Shown here: in pieces, positions 1 to 7,049 of the stretch | Layout of the letters: each line of letters opens with the position of its first letter | How positions within the stretch are numbered: the first letter of the stretch is position 1 | DNA from: Gammaproteobacteria bacterium | Lineage (GTDB): Bacteria > Pseudomonadota > Gammaproteobacteria > Burkholderiales > Burkholderiaceae_C | Assembly (NCBI GenBank): GCA_018903185.1 | Contig: JAHIQV010000329.1 | Location: forward strand, 1 to 12,723 | Direction of reading: 5' to 3' | Length of the DNA stretch: 12,723 nucleotides | Program-made: the position numbers and the translations under genes | Notes under the pieces: generated by a model | What the model saw: the letters and a program-made list of their open reading frames with translations, nothing else | Told to the model about the DNA's origin: nothing | Databases searched by the model: none

Positions 1-504
1 CCACTGCTGCGCCACCTTCTCGGCGGTCAGGCCCATGCCGTAGGCAATGCCGTAGCTCTCCACATCGTCGGTGTTGCGGAAGATGGTGGGCGACAGGCTG
101 GGCGTGTTACCCATCATGGGCACCATGCTCATGCTCTCGGTGCCGGCGGCGATCATCACGTCGGCCTCGCCGACGCGGATGCGATCCGCCGCCATCTGCA
201 CAGCGGACAGGCCCGAGGCGCAGAAGCGGTTGACCGTGATGCCGCCCACCGAGTTGGGCAGACCGGCCAGGATGGCGCCGATGCGCGCCACGTTCAGGCC
301 CTGTTGCGCTTCGGGAATGGCGCAGCCGCAGATCACGTCTTCCACGGTTTTCGGGTCCAGGCCGGGCACCTGGGCCATGGCCGAACGCAGGGCGTGGGCC
401 AGCAGGTCGTCCGGGCGCAGGTGCTTGAACGAGCCCTTGTGCGAACGGCCGATGGGGGTGCGGGTGGCGGCGACGATGTAGGCGTCTTGAATTTGTTTGC
501 TCAT
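1..504 (-). CDS. Acetyl-CoA C-acyltransferase (beta-ketothiolase), N-terminal part
   Basis: Catalyses the last step of beta-oxidation: CoA-dependent cleavage of 3-ketoacyl-CoA to acetyl-CoA and a shortened acyl-CoA, in the cytoplasm. The first 168 codons are visible and the rest lies beyond the left edge. The protein begins MSKQIQDAYIVAATRTPIGR, the usual thiolase opening. The nucleophilic Cys is in VNRFCASGL at about residue 95, and GTESMSMVP follows in the usual place. The start is set by the AAGGA ribosome site just upstream. Only 9 bases separate it from the stop of the multifunctional dehydrogenase/hydratase gene, so the two are almost certainly cotranscribed and are likely partners in one trifunctional complex. 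It corresponds to FadA/FadI. Substrate chain length cannot be told from this part, and a biosynthetic acetoacetyl-CoA thiolase is unlikely given the operon. Confidence 0.95.
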   Translation of the reverse strand, partial: MSKQIQDAYIVAATRTPIGRSHKGSFKHLRPDDLLAHALRSAMAQVPGLDPKTVEDVICGCAIPEAQQGLNVARIGAILAGLPNSVGGITVNRFCASGLSAVQMAADRIRVGEADVMIAAGTESMSMVPMMGNTPSLSPTIFRNTDDVESYGIAYGMGLTAEKVAQQW

Positions 505-510
505 GTCGTG

Positions 511-515
511 TCCTT
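511..515 (-). promoter_or_regulatory. Ribosome binding site of the thiolase gene overlapping the upstream stop codon
   Basis: On the minus strand the sequence reads TAAGGA, so the TAA stop of the dehydrogenase/hydratase gene forms part of the AAGGA Shine-Dalgarno sequence of the thiolase, 6 bases before its ATG. This arrangement suggests that terminating ribosomes re-initiate and keep the two subunits in a set ratio. The overlap is seen directly; translational coupling is inferred. Confidence 0.7.
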
Positions 516-2913
516 AGTTGCGGACCGGCTTGCCGGTGTTCAGCATGCCGAGGATGCGTTCTTGTGTCTTGGGGTGCACGATCAGCGAGCAGAACGCGCG
601 GCGCTCCAGCGTCATCAGGTAGTCCTCGTTCACCAGCGTTCCGGGATCGACGTCACCCCCCGTCACCACACCCGCGATCAGCGACGCGATGTGGAAGTCG
701 TGCTGGCTGATGAAGCCGCCGTCGCGCATGTTCACCAGGCTACCCAGGATGGTGGCCTTGCCGTCGCGACCGGCGACCGGGAACAGGCGCTTGTGCGGTG
801 CGCGGTAGCCGCCATGGAACAAAGCCTTGGCCTCGTTGATGGCCACGAACAGCAGCTCGTCCTTGTGCGGCACGATCACGTCGGAGTGCAGCACGTAGCC
901 CAGCTTGCGGGATTCCAGAGCGCTGGTGCCCACCTTGGCCATGGCCGCGGCGGTGAAGCCTTCGGTCAGGAAGGGCAGCAGGTCCTTGCCGGTGGATGTC
1001 TCGGCGTTCTCGGCCGCGCGGCGCGCGATATAGGTGAGGCCACCGGCACCGGGCACCAGACCCACACCCACTTCCACCAGACCGATGTAGCTCTCCATGT
1101 GCACCACGCGGCGCGCGCTGTACACGGCCAGCTCGCAGCCACCGCCCAGCGCCAGACCTCGCACGGCGCTGACCACCGGCACGTTGGCGTAACGCAGGCG
1201 CAGCATGGTCTGCTGCATGAAGCCCTCGGCGTCTTCGATCGCGCTCACACCCACCGCCATGAAGGCGGGCAGCATGGCCTGCAGGTCGGCGCCGGCGCTG
1301 AAGGGCTCGTCGCCCGACCAGACCACCAGGCCCTGGAATTCCTTCTCGGCCAGGTCCACGGCCGCCATCAGGCCTTCACACACCTCGGGGCTGATGGCGT
1401 GCATCTTGGTCTTGATGCTGGCAATCAGCACCTGCTCGTCGAGCGTCCAGATGCGGATGGCATCGTTCTCTTCAAGGGTGATGCCAGCGGTCTCGAACTT
1501 GTGACCGGCTTCGCCCAGCAGCAACTCGGGGAAGTGCTGGCGCTGGTACACCGGCAGTTGCAGGCGACCTTCGAATTCACCTTTGGTGGGGTTCCACGAG
1601 CCTTGCGCGGTGTGCACGCCACCGGCATCGGCCACGGGGCCCTTGAACACCCACTCAGGCAATGGCGCCTTGCTCAATGCTTTGCCTGCGTCGATGTCTT
1701 CCTGCACCATCTTCGCCACTTCAAGCCAGCCGGCTTCCTGCCAGAGTTCAAACGGGCCCTGCTTCATGCCGAAGCCCCAGCGCATGGCCTGGTCCACGTC
1801 GCGCGCGGTCTCGGCGATGGTGGCCAGGTGCACGGCGGCGTAGTGGAAGCTGTTGCGCAGGATGGCCCACAGGAACTGGCCCTGCGGGCCTTCGGCGTTG
1901 CGCAAGAGCTTCAGGCGCTCGGCGGCCGGGCGCTTCAGCATGCGGCCATACACCTCGTCGGCCTTCTCGCCGGCGGGCACGTACTCTTCGCTGTCCAGAT
2001 CGAAGCGCTGGATGTCACGACCGACCTTCTTGAAGAAGCCGGCCTTGGCTTTCTGGCCGAGGTTGCCGAGTTCGATCAGCTTGGCCAGCACCGGCGGTGT
2101 GCCGAAGCTGCCGTAGAACGGGTCGGTCTGCTCGTTCAGGTTGTCCTGCAGCGTCTTGACCACATGGGCCATGGTGTCCAGACCCACCACGTCGGCGGTG
2201 CGGAAGGTGCCGCTGCTGGCGCGGCCCAGGCGCTTGCCGGTCAGGTCGTCGACCACGTCGTAGGTGAGGCCGAAGTTCTCCACCTCTTTCATGGTCGCCA
2301 GCATGCCGGCGATGCCGATGCGGTTGGCCACGAAGTTGGGCGTGTCCTTGGCTCGCACCACGCCCTTGCCCAGACCACTGGTGACGAAGGTCTCCAGGTC
2401 GTTGAGGATCTGCGGCTCGGTGGTGGGCGTGGCGATCAGTTCCACCAGCGTCATGTAGCGCGGCGGGTTGAAGAAGTGGATGCCGCAGAAGCGCGGCTTG
2501 ATCGCCTCGGGCAGCACCTCGGAGAGCTTGGTGATCGACAGGCCCGAGGTGTTGGACGCGACGATGGCGTGCGGTGCGATGAAGGGCGCGATCTTGGTGT
2601 ACAGATCGAGCTTCCAGTCCATGCGCTCGGCAATGGCCTCGATGATCAGGTCGCAGTCTTTCAACTGCTCCATGTGCTCTTCGTAGTTGGCCTGGCCGAT
2701 CAGGTCGGCGTCACTGGTCACGCCCAGCGGCGAGGGCTTGAGCTTCTTGAGGTTCTCGATCGCGCGGGTGACGATGCCGTTCTTCGGGCCTTCCTTGGCC
2801 GGGAGGTCGAACAGCACCACCGGCACCTTGACGTTGACCAGGTGCGCAGCGATCTGCGCGCCCATCACGCCCGCGCCGAGCACGGCGACTTTTTTCACTT
2901 GAAATCGGTTCAT
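514..2913 (-). CDS. 3-hydroxyacyl-CoA dehydrogenase / enoyl-CoA hydratase, two-domain beta-oxidation protein (FadN-like order)
   Basis: A 799-residue protein doing the middle two beta-oxidation steps: hydration of trans-2-enoyl-CoA and NAD-dependent oxidation of 3-hydroxyacyl-CoA. The N-terminal half is the dehydrogenase, with a GAGVMG dinucleotide-binding loop at residues 13-18 and the catalytic His motif GIHFFNP near residue 145. The C-terminal half is a crotonase domain with SAGADL near 540, GGGCELA near 591 and GLVEVGVGLVPGAGG near 614, so both crotonase catalytic Glu positions are kept. The order dehydrogenase then hydratase is the reverse of E. coli FadB/FadJ and matches Bacillus FadN. 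The start MNRFQVKKVAVLGAG is preferred because the nucleotide-binding strand begins right after it; the open frame extends 28 codons further upstream, but that stretch has no family resemblance and overlaps the end of the DUF2147 gene. The ribosome site (GGAAAA) is weak. Substrate range is not readable. Confidence 0.95.
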   Translation of the reverse strand: MNRFQVKKVAVLGAGVMGAQIAAHLVNVKVPVVLFDLPAKEGPKNGIVTRAIENLKKLKPSPLGVTSDADLIGQANYEEHMEQLKDCDLIIEAIAERMDWKLDLYTKIAPFIAPHAIVASNTSGLSITKLSEVLPEAIKPRFCGIHFFNPPRYMTLVELIATPTTEPQILNDLETFVTSGLGKGVVRAKDTPNFVANRIGIAGMLATMKEVENFGLTYDVVDDLTGKRLGRASSGTFRTADVVGLDTMAHVVKTLQDNLNEQTDPFYGSFGTPPVLAKLIELGNLGQKAKAGFFKKVGRDIQRFDLDSEEYVPAGEKADEVYGRMLKRPAAERLKLLRNAEGPQGQFLWAILRNSFHYAAVHLATIAETARDVDQAMRWGFGMKQGPFELWQEAGWLEVAKMVQEDIDAGKALSKAPLPEWVFKGPVADAGGVHTAQGSWNPTKGEFEGRLQLPVYQRQHFPELLLGEAGHKFETAGITLEENDAIRIWTLDEQVLIASIKTKMHAISPEVCEGLMAAVDLAEKEFQGLVVWSGDEPFSAGADLQAMLPAFMAVGVSAIEDAEGFMQQTMLRLRYANVPVVSAVRGLALGGGCELAVYSARRVVHMESYIGLVEVGVGLVPGAGGLTYIARRAAENAETSTGKDLLPFLTEGFTAAAMAKVGTSALESRKLGYVLHSDVIVPHKDELLFVAINEAKALFHGGYRAPHKRLFPVAGRDGKATILGSLVNMRDGGFISQHDFHIASLIAGVVTGGDVDPGTLVNEDYLMTLERRAFCSLIVHPKTQERILGMLNTGKPVRN

Positions 2914-2944
2914 TGGTTTTCCATGAAGAAAAGGGAGGACGCGT

Positions 2945-3373
2945 TCACTCGACGCGTGTCCAGACCTGGGTGCGGTAGAACGGGCCGATGTAACCACGCA
3001 CCTGCAGCTTCTTGCCGTCTTCGATGGGCGTCATGCGCAGGGTGTAGTTCTTGCCGTTTTCGGGGTCGAGGATCTTGCCGTCTTCCCACACTGCTTCCGT
3101 GGCGGATTTCTTCGCGCCGCGGATGATTTCCATGCCGACCTTGGGTTGGTCCTTGCGGTCGTCGGTGCAGGCGGTGCAGGTGGGCTCGCTGCCCTTGGTG
3201 AGCGACTTCTCGATCCGGCCGGTGAACACGCCCGCCGGGCTGGACACGATGCGGATCTCGGCCTTGGCCTCACCGGTCTTGTCGTCGATGTTGCGCCACA
3301 GGCCTTCGGGAGTGGCCTGGGCGAAGACTATCGTCGAGCCGAACGCCAGCAGGATGGGCAGGGTTTTGATCAT
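2945..3373 (-). CDS. DUF2147 family protein, exported
   Basis: A 142-residue protein of unknown function. Residues 1-20 form a short Sec signal peptide (Lys-3, then a hydrophobic run ending FAQA), with likely cleavage after FAQA, so the mature protein should be periplasmic. The rest matches the DUF2147 pattern: GLWRNIDDKTGEAKA at the N-terminus, a CTAC cysteine pair followed by DDRKDQP, GKILDPENGK, and the C-terminal RGYIGPFYRTQVWTR. The two cysteines could bind a metal or form a disulfide. It sits between the acyl-CoA dehydrogenase and the dehydrogenase/hydratase genes, ending 31 bases before the latter, so it is cotranscribed with a cytoplasmic pathway. A role in sensing or handling exogenous fatty acid or envelope lipid is a guess from position. 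An in-frame ATG 14 codons upstream is rejected because the strong ribosome site and the signal peptide both fit the later start. Confidence 0.9.
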   Translation of the reverse strand: MIKTLPILLAFGSTIVFAQATPEGLWRNIDDKTGEAKAEIRIVSSPAGVFTGRIEKSLTKGSEPTCTACTDDRKDQPKVGMEIIRGAKKSATEAVWEDGKILDPENGKNYTLRMTPIEDGKKLQVRGYIGPFYRTQVWTRVE

Positions 3374-3379
3374 CGAAGT

Positions 3380-3386
3380 CTCCTTT
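3380..3386 (-). promoter_or_regulatory. Strong ribosome binding site fixing the DUF2147 start
   Basis: The minus strand reads AAAGGAG 6 bases before the ATG at 3373. It is the strongest Shine-Dalgarno sequence in this operon and supports the start that leaves an intact signal peptide at the N-terminus. It also suggests this small gene is well translated compared with the dehydrogenase/hydratase gene after it. Confidence 0.75.
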
Positions 3387-3449
3387 GCGGACCAAGGGAT
3401 GTTTCGCAAGAACACCGCGGAACCGGCTTTGCCGGGCCGCTGGTGTTGT

Positions 3450-3485
3450 CCCCCTGGGGGGAAGCCGCGAAGCGGCGCAGGGGGG
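3450..3485. repeat. GC-rich palindromic element abutting the acyl-CoA dehydrogenase stop codon
   Basis: An imperfect dyad. On the minus strand a central hairpin GCCGC-TTC-GCGGC is flanked by C-runs, and the outer CCCCCT can pair with AGGGGG. It ends exactly at the stop codon of the acyl-CoA dehydrogenase gene and lies inside the 112-base gap before the DUF2147 gene. From memory, similar CCCCCTG...CAGGGGG elements recur in Comamonadaceae genomes, so this is probably a REP-like dispersed element. No T-run follows, so it is not a classical intrinsic terminator. It could reduce read-through or protect the upstream mRNA from 3' decay. Confidence 0.7.
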
Positions 3486-5282
3486 TCATGCCAATGCCGC
3501 GTCGGTGTCCATCAGCACCTTCGAACCCGCACGCGCCGTGCGCATCAGCGACGCGGTCTCAGGGAACAGCTTGGCAAAGTAGAAGCGCGCGGTCTGCAGC
3601 TTGGCCACGTAGAACGGATCGGTGTTGCCGGCGGCGATCTCGCGCAGCGCCACCTGCGCCATGCGGGCCCAGAAGTAGCCGAACACCAGGTGGCCGGCCA
3701 CGCGCAGGTAGTCCACGGCGGCAGCGCCCACTTCGTCGGCGTTCTGCAGGCCCTTGAAGCCGATCTCCATGGTGAACTTGGTGATCTGCTCGCCCAGCAC
3801 GGCCAGCGGGTTGATGAACTCGGCCATCTTCTCGTTGACGCCCTCTTCCATCACCAGCGCGCCCACCAGCTTGCCGAACTTCTTGAGCGTGGCGCCGTTG
3901 TTGCCCAGCACCTTGCGGCCCAGCAGATCCAGGCTCTGGATGGTGTTGGTGCCTTCGTAGATCATGTTGATGCGGGCATCGCGCACGAACTGCTCCATGC
4001 CCCATTCCTTGATGTAGCCGTGGCCACCGAAGACCTGCTGGCACATCGTTGCCGCCTGGTAACCGTTGTCGGTCAGGAAGGCCTTGGTGATGGGCGTGAG
4101 CAGCGAGAGCAGTTCGTCCGCCTCCTTGCGCACCTTGTCGTCCGGGTGGTTGTGCACCTTCTCCAGCAGCACCGAGCTGTAGATGGCGAGCGCGCGGCCG
4201 CCTTCGGCGTAGGCCTTGGCGGTCAGCAGCATCTTGCGCACGTCGGGGTGCACGATGATCGGATCGGCCGGCTTGTCCTTGGCCTTGGTGCCGCTCAGGC
4301 TGCGCATCTGGATGCGGTCCTTGGCGTAGGCCAGGGCGTTCTGGTAGGCCACTTCGGTCAGGCCGAGCGACTGGTTGCCCACGCCCAGACGGGCGGCGTT
4401 CATCATCACGAACATGGCCTGCATGCCCTTGTGCGGCTGGCCCACCAGGGTGCCGGTGGCGCCATCGATCACGATCTGCGCCGTGGCGTTGCCGTGGATG
4501 CCCATCTTGTGCTCCAGGCCGCCGCAGTAGATACCGTTGCGCTCACCCAGCGAACCGTCGGCATTCACCAGGAACTTCGGCACGACGAACAGGCTGATGC
4601 CCTTGATACCGGGAGGCGCATCGGGCAGGCGGGCCAGCACCAGGTGGATGATGTTGGGCGCCATGTCGTGTTCACCGGCGCTGATGAAGATCTTGTTGCC
4701 GGTGATCCTGTAGCTGCCGTCGGCCTGCGGTTCGGCCTTGGTGCGCATCAGGCCGAGGTCGGTGCCGCAATGGGGTTCTGTCAGGCACATGGTGCCGGTC
4801 CACTCGCCGCTGGTCATCCTGGGCAGGTAGGTCGACTTCTGCTCGGGGGTGCCGTGGGCGTGCAGCGCGGCGTAGGCGCCGTGCGTGAGGCCGGGGTACA
4901 TGGTCCAGGCCTGGTTGGCCGAATTCATCATCTCGTAAAGGCACTGGTTGACCACCAGCGGCAGGCCCTGGCCGCCGAATTCGGGATCGCAACTCAGCGC
5001 CGCCCAACCACCGTCCACATAGGTCTTGTACGCCTCCTTGAAGCCCGCTGGCGTGGTGACTTCGTGGGTCTTCTGGTCGAGCTTGCAGCCTTCGGTGTCG
5101 CCGCTGATGTTCAGCGGAAAGATCACCTGGGATGCGAACTTGCCGGCTTCTTCAAGCACCGCGTTGATGGTGTCGGCATCCATGTCGGCGTGCTGCGGCA
5201 TGGTCTGGAGATCGGCGCTCACGTTGAGCACCTCGTGCATCACGAACTGCATGTCGCGCAGGGGCGGGTTGTAGACGGGCAT
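3486..5282 (-). CDS. Acyl-CoA dehydrogenase, long form with C-terminal extension
   Basis: A 598-residue FAD enzyme for the first beta-oxidation step, acyl-CoA to trans-2-enoyl-CoA, passing electrons to electron-transfer flavoprotein. A short N-terminal helical segment begins MPVYNPPLRDMQFVMHEVL. The substrate and FAD-binding middle domain has MCLTEPHCGTDLG near residue 160 and ITGNKIFISAGEHD soon after. The C-terminal helical domain has GGHGYIKEWGMEQFVRDARI and then MIYEGTNTIQ, where the Glu near residue 444 is the likely catalytic base. About 130 further residues form the extension typical of the ~600-residue branch, which also includes the DmdC methylmercaptopropionyl-CoA dehydrogenases. 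Ordinary acyl-CoA dehydrogenases have about 380 residues and E. coli FadE about 815. The start is supported by AGGAGAT 4 bases before the ATG. It is the second gene of the operon, 45 bases after the TetR gene. Medium- to long-chain fatty acyl-CoA is the likely substrate given the neighbours; DmdC activity cannot be excluded by eye. Confidence 0.95.
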   Translation of the reverse strand: MPVYNPPLRDMQFVMHEVLNVSADLQTMPQHADMDADTINAVLEEAGKFASQVIFPLNISGDTEGCKLDQKTHEVTTPAGFKEAYKTYVDGGWAALSCDPEFGGQGLPLVVNQCLYEMMNSANQAWTMYPGLTHGAYAALHAHGTPEQKSTYLPRMTSGEWTGTMCLTEPHCGTDLGLMRTKAEPQADGSYRITGNKIFISAGEHDMAPNIIHLVLARLPDAPPGIKGISLFVVPKFLVNADGSLGERNGIYCGGLEHKMGIHGNATAQIVIDGATGTLVGQPHKGMQAMFVMMNAARLGVGNQSLGLTEVAYQNALAYAKDRIQMRSLSGTKAKDKPADPIIVHPDVRKMLLTAKAYAEGGRALAIYSSVLLEKVHNHPDDKVRKEADELLSLLTPITKAFLTDNGYQAATMCQQVFGGHGYIKEWGMEQFVRDARINMIYEGTNTIQSLDLLGRKVLGNNGATLKKFGKLVGALVMEEGVNEKMAEFINPLAVLGEQITKFTMEIGFKGLQNADEVGAAAVDYLRVAGHLVFGYFWARMAQVALREIAAGNTDPFYVAKLQTARFYFAKLFPETASLMRTARAGSKVLMDTDAALA

Positions 5283-5327
5283 GGGTATCTCCTGGAGTGG
5301 GTTTTGTGAAAAGAACAGGGCCTGGTC

Positions 5328-6050
5328 TCAGGCCTGGGAAGCAGTCTTCAGCATCTTGCGTTGACGCAACCTGGCCGACGCAGGGGGGGTTTCCGGAACG
5401 GGCGCGGCGGCCGTGCTGAAGCGGCCCACGATGCCTTCAAAGGCCGTCAGCGCACGTTGCAGCGAATCCGGACTGCCGAGGAACCGCGCCTCGTAGTGCA
5501 GCGCGAGGATGAGCGCATGGACTTCAAAGGCCATCTGGGCCGCATCGGTGGCCGGGTGCAGGTGGCCTTCCGCAACGGCCATTTCGACGGCGCGGCGCAT
5601 GGCCGACAGCCAGGTGTTGACCGAGCCGGCCAGTGCATCGCGCACCGGGCCGGGCCGGTCTTCGAACTGCACCGCGCCACTGATGTAGATGCAGCCCGAG
5701 TCGATCTCGACCGAAGTGCGTTTCATCCAGTTGTCGAACATCGCACGCAACCGGGGCAGGCCGCGGGCAAAGGCCATGGCGGGATAGAACACCTCGTCCT
5801 CGAACCGGGCGTGGTACTCGCGCACCACCGAAATCTGCAGTTCCTCGCGAGAACCGAAGTGGGCGAACACGCCCGATTTGCTCATCTGCATGACTTCGGC
5901 CAGCGCGCCGATGGACAGGCCTTCCAGGCCGATCTGCGTCGCCAGCCCGAGGGCGGCATCCACGATGGCCGCCTTGGTCTGCTGGCCTTTTTGCAGCGGC
6001 CGGGTGGCACTGTCGCTGCGAAGGCGTCTGGCGGGAGATTGTGGACTCAT
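5328..6050 (-). CDS. TetR-family regulator heading the beta-oxidation operon
   Basis: A 240-residue one-component repressor. A basic N-terminal arm (RRLRSDSATRPLQKGQQTK) precedes the TetR DNA-binding domain at about residues 27-73, with IVDAALGLATQIGLEGLSIG and the recognition helix region MSKSGVFAHFGSREEL. The rest is a helical ligand-binding and dimerisation domain with no catalytic motif, ending in a Pro/Ala-rich tail and a basic RLRQRK segment. It is the first gene of the operon, 45 bases before the acyl-CoA dehydrogenase, so it probably represses its own operon and is released by an acyl-CoA. In Betaproteobacteria a TetR regulator called FadP has been assigned this role by comparative genomics; whether this is the FadP orthologue cannot be decided here. 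The ribosome site is poor, which fits low expression. The start is chosen as the only ATG giving a full N-terminal arm. Confidence 0.9.
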   Translation of the reverse strand: MSPQSPARRLRSDSATRPLQKGQQTKAAIVDAALGLATQIGLEGLSIGALAEVMQMSKSGVFAHFGSREELQISVVREYHARFEDEVFYPAMAFARGLPRLRAMFDNWMKRTSVEIDSGCIYISGAVQFEDRPGPVRDALAGSVNTWLSAMRRAVEMAVAEGHLHPATDAAQMAFEVHALILALHYEARFLGSPDSLQRALTAFEGIVGRFSTAAAPVPETPPASARLRQRKMLKTASQA

Positions 6051-6103
6051 GCTGCAAGGCCAGGTGATGGCAAAAGGGATGGGGCAAAAAACAGACCGCC
6101 GAT

Positions 6104-6125
6104 AAATCGAACGGTCGTGCTATTT
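6104..6125. promoter_or_regulatory. Candidate TetR operator upstream of the beta-oxidation operon
   Basis: A 22-bp dyad with left half AAATCGAACG, centre GT and right half CGTGCTATTT. Eight of the eleven base pairs are symmetric, including the outer AAAT/ATTT and the inner ACG/CGT. It lies 54-75 bases upstream of the regulator's ATG, where the operon promoter should be. Size and symmetry suit a TetR dimer. The nonamer CGAACGGTC from this site recurs at 6249-6257, overlapping the slmA stop codon, but without a matching second half. Symmetry and position are seen; binding is inferred. Confidence 0.6.
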
Positions 6126-6151
6126 TTACCGCAAAACCCGGCCAATGCACG

Positions 6152-6163
6152 GTCCTGCAGGAC
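6152..6163. promoter_or_regulatory. 12-bp perfect palindrome
   Basis: GTCCTGCAGGAC is fully self-complementary and lies 102 bases or more upstream of the beta-oxidation regulator gene. It could be a second regulatory site for that promoter. A 12-bp palindrome can also arise by chance in GC-rich DNA, so support is weak on its own; its place in a cluster of dyads is what makes it notable. Confidence 0.3.
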
Positions 6164-6177
6164 TTTGTGGGGGAATT

Positions 6178-6199
6178 GTTTAGGTGCCGTTCCCTAAAC
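6178..6199. promoter_or_regulatory. Inverted repeat GTTTAGG-N8-CCTAAAC
   Basis: Perfect 7-bp arms separated by 8 bases, 22 bp overall, in the gap between slmA and the beta-oxidation operon. Arm length and spacing suit a dimeric repressor. As RNA it would form a modest hairpin, but there is no T-run after it on either strand, so it is unlikely to be an intrinsic terminator for slmA. Confidence 0.45.
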
Positions 6200-6222
6200 G
6201 ACACCGATGCATGCCAGCGGTT

Positions 6223-6234
6223 CGGGTTAACCCG
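6223..6234. promoter_or_regulatory. 12-bp perfect palindrome downstream of slmA
   Basis: CGGGTTAACCCG is fully self-complementary and begins about 22 bases past the slmA stop. It may be a protein-binding site or a weak 3' hairpin of the slmA transcript. No T-run follows. Function unknown. Confidence 0.3.
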
Positions 6235-6255
6235 GACCACTCGCCGCGCGAACGG

Positions 6256-6933
6256 TCAGAGACGGCCGTCGGGCAGCAGCAGGCGCAGGCTGTGTTCCAG
6301 GTTCTCGTTGGGCGAGCGCTTGAATCCGCTGCGGGCAAAGCGCTGCAGTCGGCCCATGCAGAAAGCCGTGACCACCGATGCGTCGGCCTGCGCATCCACG
6401 GTGGGTGTGGTCGCTCCGGCCACCACGGCGACCTCGCGCAGGTTCTGGCGCAGGGCCGATTCGATCTTGTCGAAGAACAGGTTCATGCGCTGCTGCAGGC
6501 GCTCGTTTTCGTACACCAGCGCGTCGCCCACCATGACGCGCGTCATGCCGGGGTTCTTCTCGCCGAACTGCAGCAGCAGGGCCACGAGCTTGCGCGAACG
6601 GGCCATGGCGTCGGGCTCTCGTTCACCCAGCTGGTTGACCAGACCGAACACCGACTGCTCGATGAACTCGATCAGGCCCTCAAACATCTGCGCCTTGCTG
6701 GCGAAGTGGCGGTAGAGCGCAGCCTCGCTCACATCCAGTCGCGCGGCCAGCGCGGCCGTGGTGACGCGCTCGGCACCTGGTTGCTCCAGCATGGCGGCCA
6801 GCGCGTGCAGGATCTGCACCCGACGCTCGCCTGGCTTGGGACGCTTGCGACCATTGCCCTCAACGCCTCCAGCAACATCGGTAGAGACATCGGCCGTCAG
6901 GTCGGCCATGGGCAATGGAGCGCTGGAAGTCAT
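6256..6933 (-). CDS. slmA: Nucleoid occlusion factor SlmA
   Basis: A 225-residue TetR-fold protein matching SlmA closely in its DNA-binding and core regions. SlmA binds specific chromosomal sites and, when DNA-bound, disrupts FtsZ polymers so that the septum does not form over unsegregated DNA. Recognisable stretches are [56 protein letters not shown] in pieces from about residue 38 to 93 (compare E. coli [36 protein letters not shown]), then [21 protein letters not shown], and [18 protein letters not shown] near the end. About 35 N-terminal residues before the core look disordered and are longer than in E. coli. An internal Met at residue 9 is a possible alternative start; neither start has a clear ribosome site. 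It follows argB by 116 bases on the same strand. I saw no GTGAGTACTCAC-type SlmA site in the window. Confidence 0.9.
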   Translation of the reverse strand: [225 protein letters not shown]

Positions 6934-6938
6934 GGGCG

Positions 6939-6952
6939 GTCGGTCCGTCGGT
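6939..6952. promoter_or_regulatory. Direct repeat just upstream of the slmA start
   Basis: GTCGGT-CC-GTCGGT lies 6-19 bases upstream of the slmA ATG, in the leader or promoter. A pair of 6-base direct repeats here could bear on slmA expression, but it could also be low-complexity GC drift. No regulator is known to me for it. Confidence 0.2.
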
Positions 6953-7049
6953 TATCGGCTGGAGGCCGTTGGCGCGGCCCGGTGTTTGTCATCCCTTGTT
7001 TCATTTTCTCACAGCCTTCCCACCGGCCTCCCGGCTGCCCGTCGCGGAT

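Noticed and set aside
304..3126. Very long open frame on the plus strand opposite the dehydrogenase/hydratase gene
   Set aside because: The product is His/Gln/Arg-rich with no recognisable domain, and the opposite strand encodes a complete well-conserved enzyme. High G/C at third codon positions removes stop codons from the opposite frame.
3051..5309. Long plus-strand open frame opposite the acyl-CoA dehydrogenase
   Set aside because: Same type of antisense artefact, with a low-complexity His/Gly/Ala/Val-rich product.
6178..6234. Intrinsic terminator for slmA
   Set aside because: The dyads can form hairpins but no T-run follows on the minus strand.
5328..6933. Two adjacent TetR genes as a duplicated regulator pair
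   Set aside because: The proteins are different: one is SlmA by its core sequence, the other a ligand-type TetR regulator of the beta-oxidation operon.
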